64,000 nt of DNA from Alcanivorax sp. (GCF_019431375.1 NZ_CP080267.1:1302001-1366000); one strand, 5' to 3'. Numbered from the stretch's first letter, positions 16,150 to 25,047 are shown. Notes: generated by a model from the letters alone, not told the origin. Made by a program: numbers and translations.

Positions 16150-17408
16150 GAAAAACGGATCGCCACTTCCGTACCACGGCCGGGGGCGCTGGTTACCATC
16201 AGATGCCAGTGATAGCGCTCACACAGGCGTTGTACGATAGCCAGCCCCAGGCCGTGGCCGGCCTCCTGACTTTGCCCGCGCTCGAAAGGTTTTAGAATCC
16301 GCGCCAACTCATCCGCATCCATCCCCGCGCCATAATCCACCACGTGCACGGTGTTTTCCGCCACCAGGATGGTGACGTCGCCGGAGCCGCTGTAGTTGAT
16401 GGCATTGCGCACCAGGTTGGTGAGCACAATGGTCAACGCCACTTCCGGACTATGGACTGTTAACAAGGCAGTCTGGCGCACCTGCAAGCGAATCTGCTTG
16501 CGGTCGGCCAGCGGGCTGAGGCGTTCCATCAGATTCACCGCCAGATCGTTGACGATCACATCCTCGCTGTCCGGCTGGCGCTGTTCCGTACGAGCCAGCA
16601 TCAGCAACGTTTCCAGTGTCGCCTCCATGTCTTCCACGGTATCTTCCATGCGGCGAATCAATGGCCGATCCCCGATCTGACTAACCAGCAATTCCAGGTT
16701 GGCACGGAACACCGCCAGCGGCGTGCGCAGCTCATGACTGGCATCACGGGTGAACTGCCGCTCGCGCTCCACGAAGCTCACCAGCCTGTCCGCATAGGCA
16801 TCCAGGGCGGCCACCAGCACCGCCACTTCGCTGTCCGTATCCGCATCAATGCCACTGAGGTCCGGCCGCGCAATGCTGGGATCTTCCACCGGGGTGTGCC
16901 GTAAACGGTCGGCAAGCTGTACCAGTGGCGACAACAGGTCGCGGGATTTTTTCCAGCCCAGAAAGGAGGTGATATAGATCACCAGCAGCACGCCCGTCAG
17001 CGGCAGAATACCGAACAGGAATGCCAGCACCGATACCCGCTTTTCATCGAAAATCAGGTAGAGCCGGGCATCCTCTTGCCGTTCGATATAGACAATCGGG
17101 CGCTCGCCGGCCAGGTCCACCCGCTGGTAACCATCTGGCAAGGACTGCAGCACCTGCGGGATATCATCTTTCACATCCTCACTAGTCAACAGCCCCAAAA
17201 GATGGCGGGTATTGGGACGTGGTTGCGTTGGGTTCTCATCCAGCAGGCTCCAGTAGTGCTCGGCTTCCTTGATCAACGCCTGCTTGACCAGTACCTGCTC
17301 GATAATGTTGGCCGTGGCCCACACCCCCAGCACCGTAGCCAGACTGATAAGCAACAGCTGCAACAGATAGACACGGGTAATACGATGCTGGACGCCGGTT
17401 TTCTTCAT
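16146..17408 (-). CDS. Sensor histidine kinase
   Basis: Membrane kinase of 420 aa: transmembrane helix about 14-35, periplasmic sensor about 36-125, second helix about 128-150, then a linker. The HisKA dimerisation domain has the phospho-His in FTRDASHELRTPLAVFRANLE (about H230). The HATPase domain shows N-box LVRNAINY, G1 box DYGAGMD and G2 box GHGLGLAIVQRL. Likely partner of the response regulator at 14516. Its start is 18 bp beyond the methyltransferase gene stop on the same strand, so it may be read together with the lipid operon 19.75-17.4 kb, which would tie the sensor to membrane modification (inference). Confidence 0.92.
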   Translation of the reverse strand: MKKTGVQHRITRVYLLQLLLISLATVLGVWATANIIEQVLVKQALIKEAEHYWSLLDENPTQPRPNTRHLLGLLTSEDVKDDIPQVLQSLPDGYQRVDLAGERPIVYIERQEDARLYLIFDEKRVSVLAFLFGILPLTGVLLVIYITSFLGWKKSRDLLSPLVQLADRLRHTPVEDPSIARPDLSGIDADTDSEVAVLVAALDAYADRLVSFVERERQFTRDASHELRTPLAVFRANLELLVSQIGDRPLIRRMEDTVEDMEATLETLLMLARTEQRQPDSEDVIVNDLAVNLMERLSPLADRKQIRLQVRQTALLTVHSPEVALTIVLTNLVRNAINYSGSGDVTILVAENTVHVVDYGAGMDADELARILKPFERGQSQEAGHGLGLAIVQRLCERYHWHLMVTSAPGRGTEVAIRFS

Positions 17409-17426
17409 GCAGGATGCTCAACAATG

Positions 17427-18449
17427 TCAGCCAGCGGTATCCGCCGGACGGCAAAACAGATAATGGGCCACAAACCACTCTTCCCCGCCACGATAATCAA
17501 ACAACTCCGCACAGGCCATGAAAAACATGCGCCAGCGCTGCAACCAGACCTTTCCTTGCCCGTTGCCATATACCTCATCCAGCAACGGGATCAGCCGGGA
17601 CTGCTTCTGGTCAGCCAGATCCAGCCATGCTTCCAGAGTCCGTGCATAGTGGGTGCCGTTCACGGCCCAGCGCTGCTCTTCCTCCAGCTTGCCTGCACAA
17701 TGAGGCAGCCAGTCGTAGGAGGGCATCATGCCGCCCGTGAAGAAATACCGGGCCATCCAGTCGCTGCTGCCTTCATCTTCAAACAGATAGGTCAGGTTGC
17801 GATGGCAGAACACATGGATAAACAGCTTGCCACCCGGCTTGAGCCAGTCGTGGATACGCGCCATCAGGGCGGTGTGGTTGCGCATGTGCTCGAACATTTC
17901 CACCGACACCACACGATCGAACGGCTGGTCCGGGTGATACAGGGACGCATCGGCAGTAATCACCCGCACATTGGTCAGCCCCTTTTCCGCTGCCCGCCCC
18001 ATGATAAAGGCCTTCTGGGATGCCGAGTTGGAAATGGCGGTAATACGGCTTCCGGGATAATGCTCCGCCATCCACAGGGTCAGTGATCCCCAGCCGCAAC
18101 CCATTTCCAGAATATCCTGGCCGTTGTCCAGTTCCGCCCGCTCGCAGGTCATTGCCAGCATGGTGCGCTCGGCCTCTGCCAGGTCGTTAACGCCCTTGGG
18201 CCAGTAAGCGCTGGAATATTTGAGGTACGGGCCGAGCACCTGTTCATAAAAACGGGAATCCACCTCGTAGTGCTGTTCGTTGGCTTCATCCTGACCCACC
18301 GCCACCGGGCCCTGCTTCAGCGTGCTTTCCAGGTCATCACGACGCTGCTTCTGTCGCTCCTGTTCAAGCCGCTTTCCCAACAAACGCCGGATACCGAAAC
18401 GTACCAAGGCATCCGGCAACAGGCCGGACTCCGCCATTTGAATCATCAT
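17427..18449 (-). CDS. CFA synthase-like SAM methyltransferase
   Basis: Class I SAM-dependent methyltransferase (340 aa) of the cyclopropane-fatty-acid synthase family. SAM-binding motif I is ILEMGCGWGSLTLWMAEHYP (about 112-131); SVEMFEHMRNH and FIHVFCHR follow as in CFA enzymes. The N-terminal lipid-binding domain of E. coli Cfa is short here, so the substrate may be another unsaturated lipid. The ATG overlaps the DUF1295 stop (ATGA), proving coupling with DUF1295 and DUF2878; a longer reading upstream lies inside DUF1295. Such trios often sit with FAD oxidases and a chalcone-isomerase-like protein in other gammaproteobacteria. Exact reaction unknown. Confidence 0.85.
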   Translation of the reverse strand: MMIQMAESGLLPDALVRFGIRRLLGKRLEQERQKQRRDDLESTLKQGPVAVGQDEANEQHYEVDSRFYEQVLGPYLKYSSAYWPKGVNDLAEAERTMLAMTCERAELDNGQDILEMGCGWGSLTLWMAEHYPGSRITAISNSASQKAFIMGRAAEKGLTNVRVITADASLYHPDQPFDRVVSVEMFEHMRNHTALMARIHDWLKPGGKLFIHVFCHRNLTYLFEDEGSSDWMARYFFTGGMMPSYDWLPHCAGKLEEEQRWAVNGTHYARTLEAWLDLADQKQSRLIPLLDEVYGNGQGKVWLQRWRMFFMACAELFDYRGGEEWFVAHYLFCRPADTAG

Positions 18450-19219
18450 GCTTTGGGTCTCCAGGGAAAGAACGCACTGGTGGTGCGTTGATAGTCGCGA
18501 TAATCGTCGCCACGGGATTTCAATGCCTGCTTTTCCGTATAGGGAATGCCCGTGACGAACCAGAGGAACACAAACATGGCCAGCGGCAGACACCACAGCC
18601 AGGCCCCCTGACTGGCGCCAATGGCAATCAGCGGGTAGCTGCACCAGTGCAGCCATTCGAAGAAATAATTGGGATGACGTGAATAGCGCCACAACCCTTC
18701 TCGGCAGGTGCGCCCGGTGCTGTCAGGCCGCTGCTTGAACTGCGCCAACTGCCGGTCGGCCAGGCTCTCTCCGGCAATCGCCAGAACGCCCAAACAGGCC
18801 CCTGCCAGTACGGTGAGGCTATAACTGTGCTGCTGACTGCCGATCACCCAAAACGTAAGGGCAAAGCCCCAGGCCAGCAGTGCCTGGCCCCAGTAAAACA
18901 CCAGGAATACCGGCTGGGTCTTTTCCTGCAGGGCTTCTCGCATGGCCGCATAGCGACCATCTTCATGGGACTCACTGGCCACCCGCCGAAAAATATGGCT
19001 GCCCAGACGCACGGACCAGAGCAGTAGCAACCCCCCGGCCACCCAGCGAGGCAGAGCAGCACCACTGCCCATCACCAGGAAAATCAGCCCGACTACGCCC
19101 ACCGACCAGGACCAGAACACATCTACCCAGCCCGCGTTGCGGGTCTGCAACTGCTGCAACCACAGCAGCGTCGCCACGATCAGCAGGGCGATAAGTAGCA
19201 GATAATGACTCTCAGGCAT
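18446..19219 (-). CDS. DUF1295 family integral membrane protein
   Basis: A membrane protein of 257 aa with about six helices and the isoprenylcysteine-methyltransferase/steroid-reductase-like C-terminus: LWRYSRHPNYFFEWLHWCSYPL (about 165-186, where RHPNYF is the fold's cofactor-binding signature) and a terminal YTEKQALKSRGDDYRDYQRTT. This fold uses SAM or NAD(P)H; here the cofactor is unknown. The start at MPESHY follows GGGAA and slightly overlaps the upstream DUF2878 gene. Middle gene of the DUF2878-DUF1295-methyltransferase operon. Confidence 0.85.
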   Translation of the reverse strand: MPESHYLLLIALLIVATLLWLQQLQTRNAGWVDVFWSWSVGVVGLIFLVMGSGAALPRWVAGGLLLLWSVRLGSHIFRRVASESHEDGRYAAMREALQEKTQPVFLVFYWGQALLAWGFALTFWVIGSQQHSYSLTVLAGACLGVLAIAGESLADRQLAQFKQRPDSTGRTCREGLWRYSRHPNYFFEWLHWCSYPLIAIGASQGAWLWCLPLAMFVFLWFVTGIPYTEKQALKSRGDDYRDYQRTTSAFFPWRPKA

Positions 19220-19751
19220 GATGATGTTCCCTTTCCCCGGTACGTTGCGCTCCATAGGCAAGCAGCGGCACCGCCACCGCCCAGACCAGACCGTAGGTTA
19301 TCGCGATGGGCAGCCACTCAAGCGGCGCGCTTGCCGCTCCCAGTCTGATGCCCATGGTCACGGAAAACATACCACCTACAGCGCCAAACGCGGCCCCCAG
19401 CCAGGGTCTGCCACATAACCAGCGCAAGCTGTAGTGAAAGCTCACGGCAAACCCCAGCCACAATGCCCAAATCCACCCCGGTGCCAACCAAGGGTGATCC
19501 CAGCCGGTGTAAGCCAGTAATCCACTGCCAAGCCAGATCGGTTCGAGCAACAGACAGAGCACCAGGCCCCATAGCAGCATGGTGGTATTTTTGATCCAGC
19601 GAGGGTCAAACCACCACTGCCCGGCCAGCATCACTCCTAAAACAACCCAGGATGGCCAGGACAGGTCACGGGCACCACCAAGAACCGCCGCCGCCCACAA
19701 CAGCTGGAAGCCGAAAAAATTGATAATCAAAGGGGCTGGTAATCGTTTCAT
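19212..19751 (-). CDS. DUF2878 family membrane protein
   Basis: Hydrophobic protein of 179 aa with about five to six transmembrane segments and many Trp residues (LLWAAAVLGG, WVVLGVMLAGQWWFDPRW). I recognise it as DUF2878 from pattern and context; no biochemical role is known to me. It is the first gene of the leftward operon, with the divergent lipoprotein gene beginning 83 bp away. The start at MKRLPAPLIINFFG was preferred to a longer reading because it begins with the basic residue pattern expected before the first helix. Confidence 0.78.
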   Translation of the reverse strand: MKRLPAPLIINFFGFQLLWAAAVLGGARDLSWPSWVVLGVMLAGQWWFDPRWIKNTTMLLWGLVLCLLLEPIWLGSGLLAYTGWDHPWLAPGWIWALWLGFAVSFHYSLRWLCGRPWLGAAFGAVGGMFSVTMGIRLGAASAPLEWLPIAITYGLVWAVAVPLLAYGAQRTGEREHHHA

Positions 19752-19781
19752 TAGCGAACAGTGCACCGCCACTCGTCAATG

Positions 19782-19804
19782 GCCTGTGAAATTCCTTCAC
19801 AGGC
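19782..19804. promoter_or_regulatory. Inverted repeat in the divergent promoter region
   Basis: Perfect 9-bp arms GCCTGTGAA and TTCACAGGC with five bases between, midway between the DUF2878 gene and the NTF2-like lipoprotein gene. Likely an operator controlling both directions; the regulator is unknown. Confidence 0.5.
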
Positions 19805-19834
19805 GAATCACCTGACCGCGCTCAAAGTTGTCTC

Positions 19835-20398
19835 ATGAAATCATTAATGCTGACAGGTGTATTGTTGGTGCCGATGTTGCTGATGGGCTGCAGCTCTTCG
19901 CCGCTTGGCCCCTATGGCTACACCGACAACTATCTTGAACGCCTCGATAATGCTGCCGGGAGCGCCGTGCTTCCCGATGACGCCACCCTGTCCCGCTTTA
20001 TCGATTTCTACAGCCCCCTGGATCAGGACCGCATTGCCAGCAGCATGGACCAGATCTATGCCAACGACCTGTACTTCAACGATACCCTGGTCACCCTTCG
20101 CGACAGGAATACCCTGCAGAAGCATCTGCTGGCTACCGCCGATCGGTTGAGCCACATGTCGCTGCAACCGGTGAACGTTATCCGCGACGACAACCAGATC
20201 TATCTGGTCTGGGTCATGGAGGCACACTTCTCCCTGCTGGGCAGAGAACGCCTGTCGCGCACCATCGGCATAAGCCAGCTGCGCTTCAACCAAAATGGCC
20301 AGGTTTTCTTTCACCAGGATTTCTGGGACAGCAGCCAGGGCCTGGACCAGCATTTGCCACTACTAGGACCAATGACTCGATGGCTACGCGATCACTGA
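19835..20398 (+). CDS. NTF2-like (SnoaL-type) lipoprotein
   Basis: Predicted lipoprotein of 187 aa. The signal peptide ends in the lipobox LLMGCSSS (Cys about 19), and the rest resembles an NTF2/SnoaL-like cone fold: FIDFYSPLDQDRIASSMDQIYANDLYFND, LWVMEAHFSLLGRERLSRTIG and HQDFWDSSQG. No catalytic residue set can be assigned. The last 19 bases overlap the next gene, so both are coupled. Divergent from the DUF2878-DUF1295-methyltransferase operon, with which such proteins often co-occur; probably part of the same lipid pathway (inference). Confidence 0.78.
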   Translation: MKSLMLTGVLLVPMLLMGCSSSPLGPYGYTDNYLERLDNAAGSAVLPDDATLSRFIDFYSPLDQDRIASSMDQIYANDLYFNDTLVTLRDRNTLQKHLLATADRLSHMSLQPVNVIRDDNQIYLVWVMEAHFSLLGRERLSRTIGISQLRFNQNGQVFFHQDFWDSSQGLDQHLPLLGPMTRWLRDH

Positions 20399-20892
20399 CC
20401 CTCCCCATTCTGCTTTTACTGGCCGGCCTGCTGGGAAATAGTGCCCAGGCAAGCGACTGGCAGTTATGTCACCGCAGCGATGTAAAGGCACTGCGCTTTA
20501 TCACTGTGGGCGAAGCCCGCCTGCTTCGCCTGGACTGCAATGTGGAAAACCTGCTGGCAGCCCCCATGAGGCTGGAGTTCAGCTATAACCGGGAGGTCCC
20601 CGGCGACGCCTTCGCCAAGGCGGCCCTGAATTTTCTTGAGAAAAACCTCAACGATCGTGATTTTGAGCAGCTGAAGCCCCGGTTTGAGCGTTTCAACAGC
20701 CACTACCGGGATATCGACGATGGTGATACCTATGCCATGATCTATCAGGATGAAGAGCTGTTGCTGATGCTCAATGATGAGCCGCTCACCACCGAACAGG
20801 GAGACCGGTTCGCCAGGGCCTACCTGCGAATCTGGTTCGGTGAAAAGCCCTACTCAAACAACCTCAAGCAAGCCCTGCTGGGCAACCCCTGA
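20380..20892 (+). CDS. Chalcone isomerase-like exported protein
   Basis: A 170-aa protein with a cleavable signal peptide (about 1-24, ending AQASDW). The mature part resembles the chalcone isomerase-like family: VGEARLLRLDC, MRLEFSYNREVPGDAFAKAALNFL and AYLRIWFGEKPYSNNLKQALLG near the end. That fold is used for fatty acid binding in bacterial and plant relatives, fitting a lipid-modification locus. It overlaps the lipoprotein gene upstream by 19 bp. Function not proven. Confidence 0.78.
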   Translation: MATRSLTLPILLLLAGLLGNSAQASDWQLCHRSDVKALRFITVGEARLLRLDCNVENLLAAPMRLEFSYNREVPGDAFAKAALNFLEKNLNDRDFEQLKPRFERFNSHYRDIDDGDTYAMIYQDEELLLMLNDEPLTTEQGDRFARAYLRIWFGEKPYSNNLKQALLGNP

Positions 20893-20976
20893 CTACGTCT
20901 CCGCTATTGCGCCTGGGCGAGGCAATCGGGATACTGATTACATAAAAATCAATATCTTGTTTGGGGATATCACAGC

Positions 20977-21774
20977 ATGTCCAAGCTGTTCCATGTGGTG
21001 GCCTCTGCTGCCCGGCAGACCAGCCGGCACGACCGTACCACCGCCTTGAAAGGCACCTTGCTGATTACCTTCAGTGCCGTGTTTCTTTCCCTGGTGCTCA
21101 CCAGCATCGCCATCCTCGTGGCTGGCGAAAGAGACTGGCTTTCCGCCCTGGTATTAGCCACCTTACTGCCGCTACTGTTGTTGCCTCCCCCTCTTTATCT
21201 AATGAGCAGCCGCTTGATGTCGATGGACCGGCTGAACCACCAGCTGCAACAACTTGCCCGGGAAGACCACCTCACCGGCCTGTTCAACCGCCCTCACCTT
21301 ATCAGCATGCTGGAAAGAGAGCTGGCGCTAAGCCAACGCCACAACTACACCGTTTCCATTCTGCTGTTGGAGATTAACGACTTCACCCAGTTGCTGGATG
21401 AGTACGGACGTCACACCGGTGAAAAGGCGCTGCGTCTTTTTGCCGAATGCATTCGTGAAAAAATTCGCGAAAGCGACCTGTTCGGGCGCTTCGACGGTGC
21501 CCAGTTCCTGCTGGTACTCCCGCACACCAATTACGATGATGCCGCCCGCATGGGCGAAGGTCTGCGTGCCCTCACCGCCGGAATCAGGCTGACAAGCCAG
21601 CAGCCAGGAGAATCGCAACCGGAGAATGTCAGAATCAGCGCAAAAATCGGTGTGGCCAGTACAGAAAACAGTGGCCGCAGTATTAATCCCCTCCTTAACG
21701 AAGCGGACTATGCGCTTTATCAAAATCGTAATGAAGGACGTGACCGTACGGACGTACAGAGAAACAACCCTTAA
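20977..21774 (+). CDS. Membrane protein with a degenerate GGDEF domain
   Basis: A 265-aa protein: two transmembrane helices (about 25-48 and 52-75) then a diguanylate cyclase-like domain (about 90-255) starting DHLTGLFNRPHL. The active-site loop reads GRFDGAQF in place of RYGGDEF, so the metal and substrate residues are lost and cyclase activity is unlikely; it may bind nucleotide or act as a scaffold. The ATG follows GGGGATA. A single gene between the lipid locus and the porin. Confidence 0.85.
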   Translation: MSKLFHVVASAARQTSRHDRTTALKGTLLITFSAVFLSLVLTSIAILVAGERDWLSALVLATLLPLLLLPPPLYLMSSRLMSMDRLNHQLQQLAREDHLTGLFNRPHLISMLERELALSQRHNYTVSILLLEINDFTQLLDEYGRHTGEKALRLFAECIREKIRESDLFGRFDGAQFLLVLPHTNYDDAARMGEGLRALTAGIRLTSQQPGESQPENVRISAKIGVASTENSGRSINPLLNEADYALYQNRNEGRDRTDVQRNNP

Positions 21775-21968
21775 ATCGTACTAAAAAAATATAACGTAAT
21801 GCTTTTACACTAGATAATTACAAAAAAAAGACCTCCCGCTACCAAACAATTTCCATATTTGTAAATTTTTTTATTAATCTGTCATGTGAGGATTTACATG
21901 GGAGACAGGCTGCCCAACACTGACCTCGTGTTTGTACTGCCTATTTGGACAAAACAAGGAAGGAGCTT

Positions 21969-23126
21969 ATGAACGCTAAACATTTTTTGGCGGCGAGTAT
22001 TGCTTGCGCATCCGTCACTGCGACCACTGCGGTCACTGCTGACGAAATCCCCGAGCGTTATTTCTACTTCGGTGGTCACATCAGTGAGAACTGGATCGAC
22101 ATCGGTGATCACTACGACCAAAACACTTCTGAAAATGAAGTTACCCTTCCCGGTGCCCAGATGGGTTACCGTTTCAACCGCGATTGGTCCTTCCAGGGCT
22201 GGTGGGAGCGTAACAACTCCAACACCGACCTGCTTGGCGACGCGGACATCAACATTGCTCACGGTAGCCTGCGCAAGCACTTTGCCGGCAACTCCGCATT
22301 CGAACCCTACGTTGGTATCGGTGCTGGTGAGTTCCGTACCGAGCCGACCAGCGACAGCTCCGACGACTTCAAGGAAACCATCGGTACCCTGGAAACCGGT
22401 TTCCAGACCATGCTGCACCCGCACTTCCTGCTGGACGTGGGCGCTCGTCCCTACTACAGCTTCCGCACCGAGCGCTGGGACGCAGAAGTCTATGCTGGCC
22501 TGAACTTCCTGATCGGTGCGTCCGAGAAGAAAGAAGAGCCGGCTCCGGTGGTTGAGAACGTGGTAACCGACAGCGACGGTGACGGCGTACCTGATGATCG
22601 CGATCAGTGTGCCAACACCCCGGCTGGCGCCCAGGTTGATGCCACCGGCTGTGAACTGGACGACGACGGTGACGGCGTAGTCAACAGTGCCGACGAATGC
22701 CCGGATACCCCGGCAGGCGCACTGGTAGACGACAAGGGCTGCCAGAAGTACCTGGAAAAAGACGTGAAGGAAACCCTGTACGTTGAATTCGGCCTGGACA
22801 AGGCTGAGGTCCGTCAGACTTCCTACCCTGAGCTGGAGCGTCTGGCTGAAGAGATGCGCAAGTATCCTTCCGCCGATCTGATACTGGAAGGTCACACCGA
22901 CAGCACTGGCGCAGCGAGCTACAACAAGTCTCTGTCCCAGAAGCGTGCTGACGCTGTGAAGAAAGTTCTGGTGGAAGAGTTCAACATCAGCACTGACCGC
23001 ATCAGCACCGTTGGCTACGGCGAAGAGAAGCCGATCGCCGACAACGGCACCAGTGAAGGCCGCGCGGAAAACCGTCGCGTAGAAGCCATCATGAAGGCCA
23101 CTACCCAGGAAGCTCAGTACGAATAA
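21969..23126 (+). CDS. OmpA/OprF-family outer membrane protein
   Basis: A 385-aa outer-membrane protein. Signal peptide about 1-24 (ends TAVTADE); N-terminal eight-strand beta-barrel (about 25-180). The linker (about 195-260) has calcium-binding TSP3-like repeats: DSDGDGVPDDRDQCANTPAG and DDDGDGVVNSADECPDTPAG. The C-terminal OmpA peptidoglycan-binding domain (about 268-380) has LEGHTDSTGAASYNKSLSQK and GYGEEKPIADNGTSEGRAEN. Start chosen at the ATG after AAGGAAGGAGCTT. Long AT-rich leader and high expression-type codons suggest an abundant protein. Strong terminator follows. Confidence 0.94.
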   Translation: MNAKHFLAASIACASVTATTAVTADEIPERYFYFGGHISENWIDIGDHYDQNTSENEVTLPGAQMGYRFNRDWSFQGWWERNNSNTDLLGDADINIAHGSLRKHFAGNSAFEPYVGIGAGEFRTEPTSDSSDDFKETIGTLETGFQTMLHPHFLLDVGARPYYSFRTERWDAEVYAGLNFLIGASEKKEEPAPVVENVVTDSDGDGVPDDRDQCANTPAGAQVDATGCELDDDGDGVVNSADECPDTPAGALVDDKGCQKYLEKDVKETLYVEFGLDKAEVRQTSYPELERLAEEMRKYPSADLILEGHTDSTGAASYNKSLSQKRADAVKKVLVEEFNISTDRISTVGYGEEKPIADNGTSEGRAENRRVEAIMKATTQEAQYE

Positions 23127-23142
23127 GAGCGTTTCCTGAACG

Positions 23143-23177
23143 AAAAAAAGGGCCGGCATTTGCCGGCCCTTTTTTTA
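23143..23177 (+). terminator. Rho-independent terminator after the OmpA-like gene
   Basis: Hairpin AAAGGGCCGGCA / TGCCGGCCCTTT with a T-run of seven. Confidence 0.92.
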
Positions 23178-23209
23178 TGCTCACGAAACTCTCAAACCTG
23201 TCCGAAACC

Positions 23210-23290
23210 GTAGGGTGCACTGAGCCTAAGCGAACTTGCACACCCCGGCGTTTGAATGGTGCAGTTCGCCTTAGGCTCAGTGCACCCTAC
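23210..23290. repeat. Palindromic repeat family A, copy 3
   Basis: An 81-bp palindrome with the same GTAGGGTGCACTGAGCC ends as copies at 2169 and 11338; it ends 8 bp from the tadA stop. Its right flank does not share the extended sequence of the other two. Confidence 0.9.
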
Positions 23291-23297
23291 CCACACC

Positions 23298-23750
23298 TCA
23301 CCCCTTGCGGCGAGCCGCGAAAAACGCCTTCAGCATGGCCGCACTCTCCGCCTCCATCAGCCCACCTTCCACCAGCAACTTGTGGTTATAGAAATCCACC
23401 TGCGGTAACTGCAGCTGGCTGACGCAGACGCCGGCACGGGGCTCACTGGCCGCGTACACCAATCGCGCCACACGGGCATGGACCAGGGCACCAAAACACA
23501 TGGTGCAGGGCTCCAGCGTCACGTACAGGGTGCTGCCCGGTAACCGGTAATTCTGCTCGGCATCCGCAGCGGCACGTAACGCCACCACCTCGGCATGGGC
23601 GGTGGGATCATGGGCGGTAATGGGTTGATTGAAGCCCTCACCGAGCACCTGGTCATCACGAACCAGCACCGCCCCCACTGGCACTTCGCCCACCTCGGCC
23701 CCCTGCCGGGCCAGCTCCAGCGCCCGCTGCATCCAGATTTCGTCGTTCAT
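23298..23750 (-). CDS. tadA: tRNA-specific adenosine deaminase
   Basis: Zinc deaminase (150 aa) converting A34 to inosine in tRNA-Arg(ACG), the tRNA encoded at 870-946 here. Zinc ligands: H52 and general acid E54 (HAEVVALR), C82 and C85 (EPCTMCFGAL). Substrate-binding segment PVGAVLVRDDQVLGEG is present. The ATG at 23750 follows AGGATAA; a longer reading lacks family similarity. Divergent from purT with 103 bp between starts. Confidence 0.96.
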   Translation of the reverse strand: MNDEIWMQRALELARQGAEVGEVPVGAVLVRDDQVLGEGFNQPITAHDPTAHAEVVALRAAADAEQNYRLPGSTLYVTLEPCTMCFGALVHARVARLVYAASEPRAGVCVSQLQLPQVDFYNHKLLVEGGLMEAESAAMLKAFFAARRKG

Positions 23751-23853
23751 GGTTTTATCCTGTTGGTTGCGCGGCAATGGTATGTCCCAGCAAGCCCTAG
23801 CACCAGCACCCCATTTCGTTACAATCATGCCATCAACCGAATTGAGAGCTGTT

Positions 23854-25047
23854 ATGACATCCATCGGCACACCTTTTACCGACACCGCCACCCGCGTCAT
23901 GCTGTTGGGCAGCGGCGAACTGGGCCGGGAAGTGGCCATCGAACTGATCCGTTATGGCTGCGAAGTGATCGCCGTGGACCGCTATGATCACGCACCTGCC
24001 ATGCAGGTGGCCCAGCGCAGCCACGTCATCAACATGCTTGATGGTGCCGCCCTGCGCCAACTGGTGGAACAGGAAAAGCCGGCACTGATCGTGCCGGAGA
24101 TCGAAGCCATCGCCACCGACGAGCTGGTTCAGCTGGAAAGCGAGGGCTTTACCGTAGTGCCCACCGCCCGGGCAGCACAGCTGACCATGAACCGCGAAGG
24201 CATTCGCCGGTTGGCAGCGGAAGAACTATCCCTGCCCACCTCCCCTTACCGCTTTGCGGAAACCCTGGAGGAATATCAGCAGGCCGTTGCCGAGATCGGC
24301 CTGCCCTGTGTGGTGAAGCCAGTAATGAGCTCCTCCGGCAAGGGCCAGAGCACGGTGAAAACCGAAACGGATATCCAGACCGCCTGGGACTACGCCCAGT
24401 CCGGTGGCCGCGCCGGCCAGGGCCGGGTGATCGTGGAAGGCTTCGTGGATTTCGATTATGAAATCACCCTGCTGACCGTGCGCCACCGGGATGGCACCAG
24501 CTATGCCACCACTTACTGCGCCCCCATCGGCCACCGCCAGGAAAACGGCGATTATCAGGAATCCTGGCAGCCACAGCCCATGAGCGAAAAAGCCCTGCAG
24601 GCCTCTAAAGAGGTTGCCGGTGCCATCACCGAAGCCCTGGGCGGCATGGGCATTTTTGGTGTAGAGCTGTTTATCAAGGGGGATCAGGTCTACTTCAGCG
24701 AGGTCTCTCCCCGCCCCCATGACACCGGACTGGTCACCTTGCTGTCGCAAAACCTGTCGGAATTCGCGCTTCATGCCCGTGCTATTATGGGTCTGCCGAT
24801 TCCGGATATCCAACAACGCGGACCCAGCGCTTCCTCGGTACTGCTGGTGCAAGGTGAATCCAGCGAAATGCGTTACAGTGGCCTGGACAAGGCGCTGGCC
24901 CAACCGGAAACGGAAGTGCGCCTGTTCGGCAAACCGGAAGTGAAAGGCAGCCGCCGCCTGGGTGTCGCCCTGGCCAGAGGCGAATCCATACAGCAAGCGC
25001 GGGACAAGGCCAATGCCGCCAGTGCGGCTCTGAAAGTCGATCTTTAA
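23854..25047 (+). CDS. purT: Formate-dependent phosphoribosylglycinamide formyltransferase
   Basis: ATP-grasp enzyme (397 aa) that makes formyl-GAR from GAR, formate and ATP in purine synthesis. N-terminal pre-ATP-grasp domain with VMLLGSGELGREVAIEL (about 15-31), the ATP-grasp region with VKPVMSSSGKGQSTVK (about 154-169) and the metal-binding FGVELFIKGDQVYFSEVSPRPHDTG (about 265-290). Length equals the usual 390-400. The ATG after TTGAGAGC was chosen over one nine codons upstream that has no ribosome site. Confidence 0.96.
   Translation: MTSIGTPFTDTATRVMLLGSGELGREVAIELIRYGCEVIAVDRYDHAPAMQVAQRSHVINMLDGAALRQLVEQEKPALIVPEIEAIATDELVQLESEGFTVVPTARAAQLTMNREGIRRLAAEELSLPTSPYRFAETLEEYQQAVAEIGLPCVVKPVMSSSGKGQSTVKTETDIQTAWDYAQSGGRAGQGRVIVEGFVDFDYEITLLTVRHRDGTSYATTYCAPIGHRQENGDYQESWQPQPMSEKALQASKEVAGAITEALGGMGIFGVELFIKGDQVYFSEVSPRPHDTGLVTLLSQNLSEFALHARAIMGLPIPDIQQRGPSASSVLLVQGESSEMRYSGLDKALAQPETEVRLFGKPEVKGSRRLGVALARGESIQQARDKANAASAALKVDL

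Noticed and set aside
21894..23159. 421-codon open frame opposite the OmpA-like gene
   Set aside because: Shadow of the strongly biased OmpA codons; the opposite strand has signal peptide, calcium repeats and OmpA motif.
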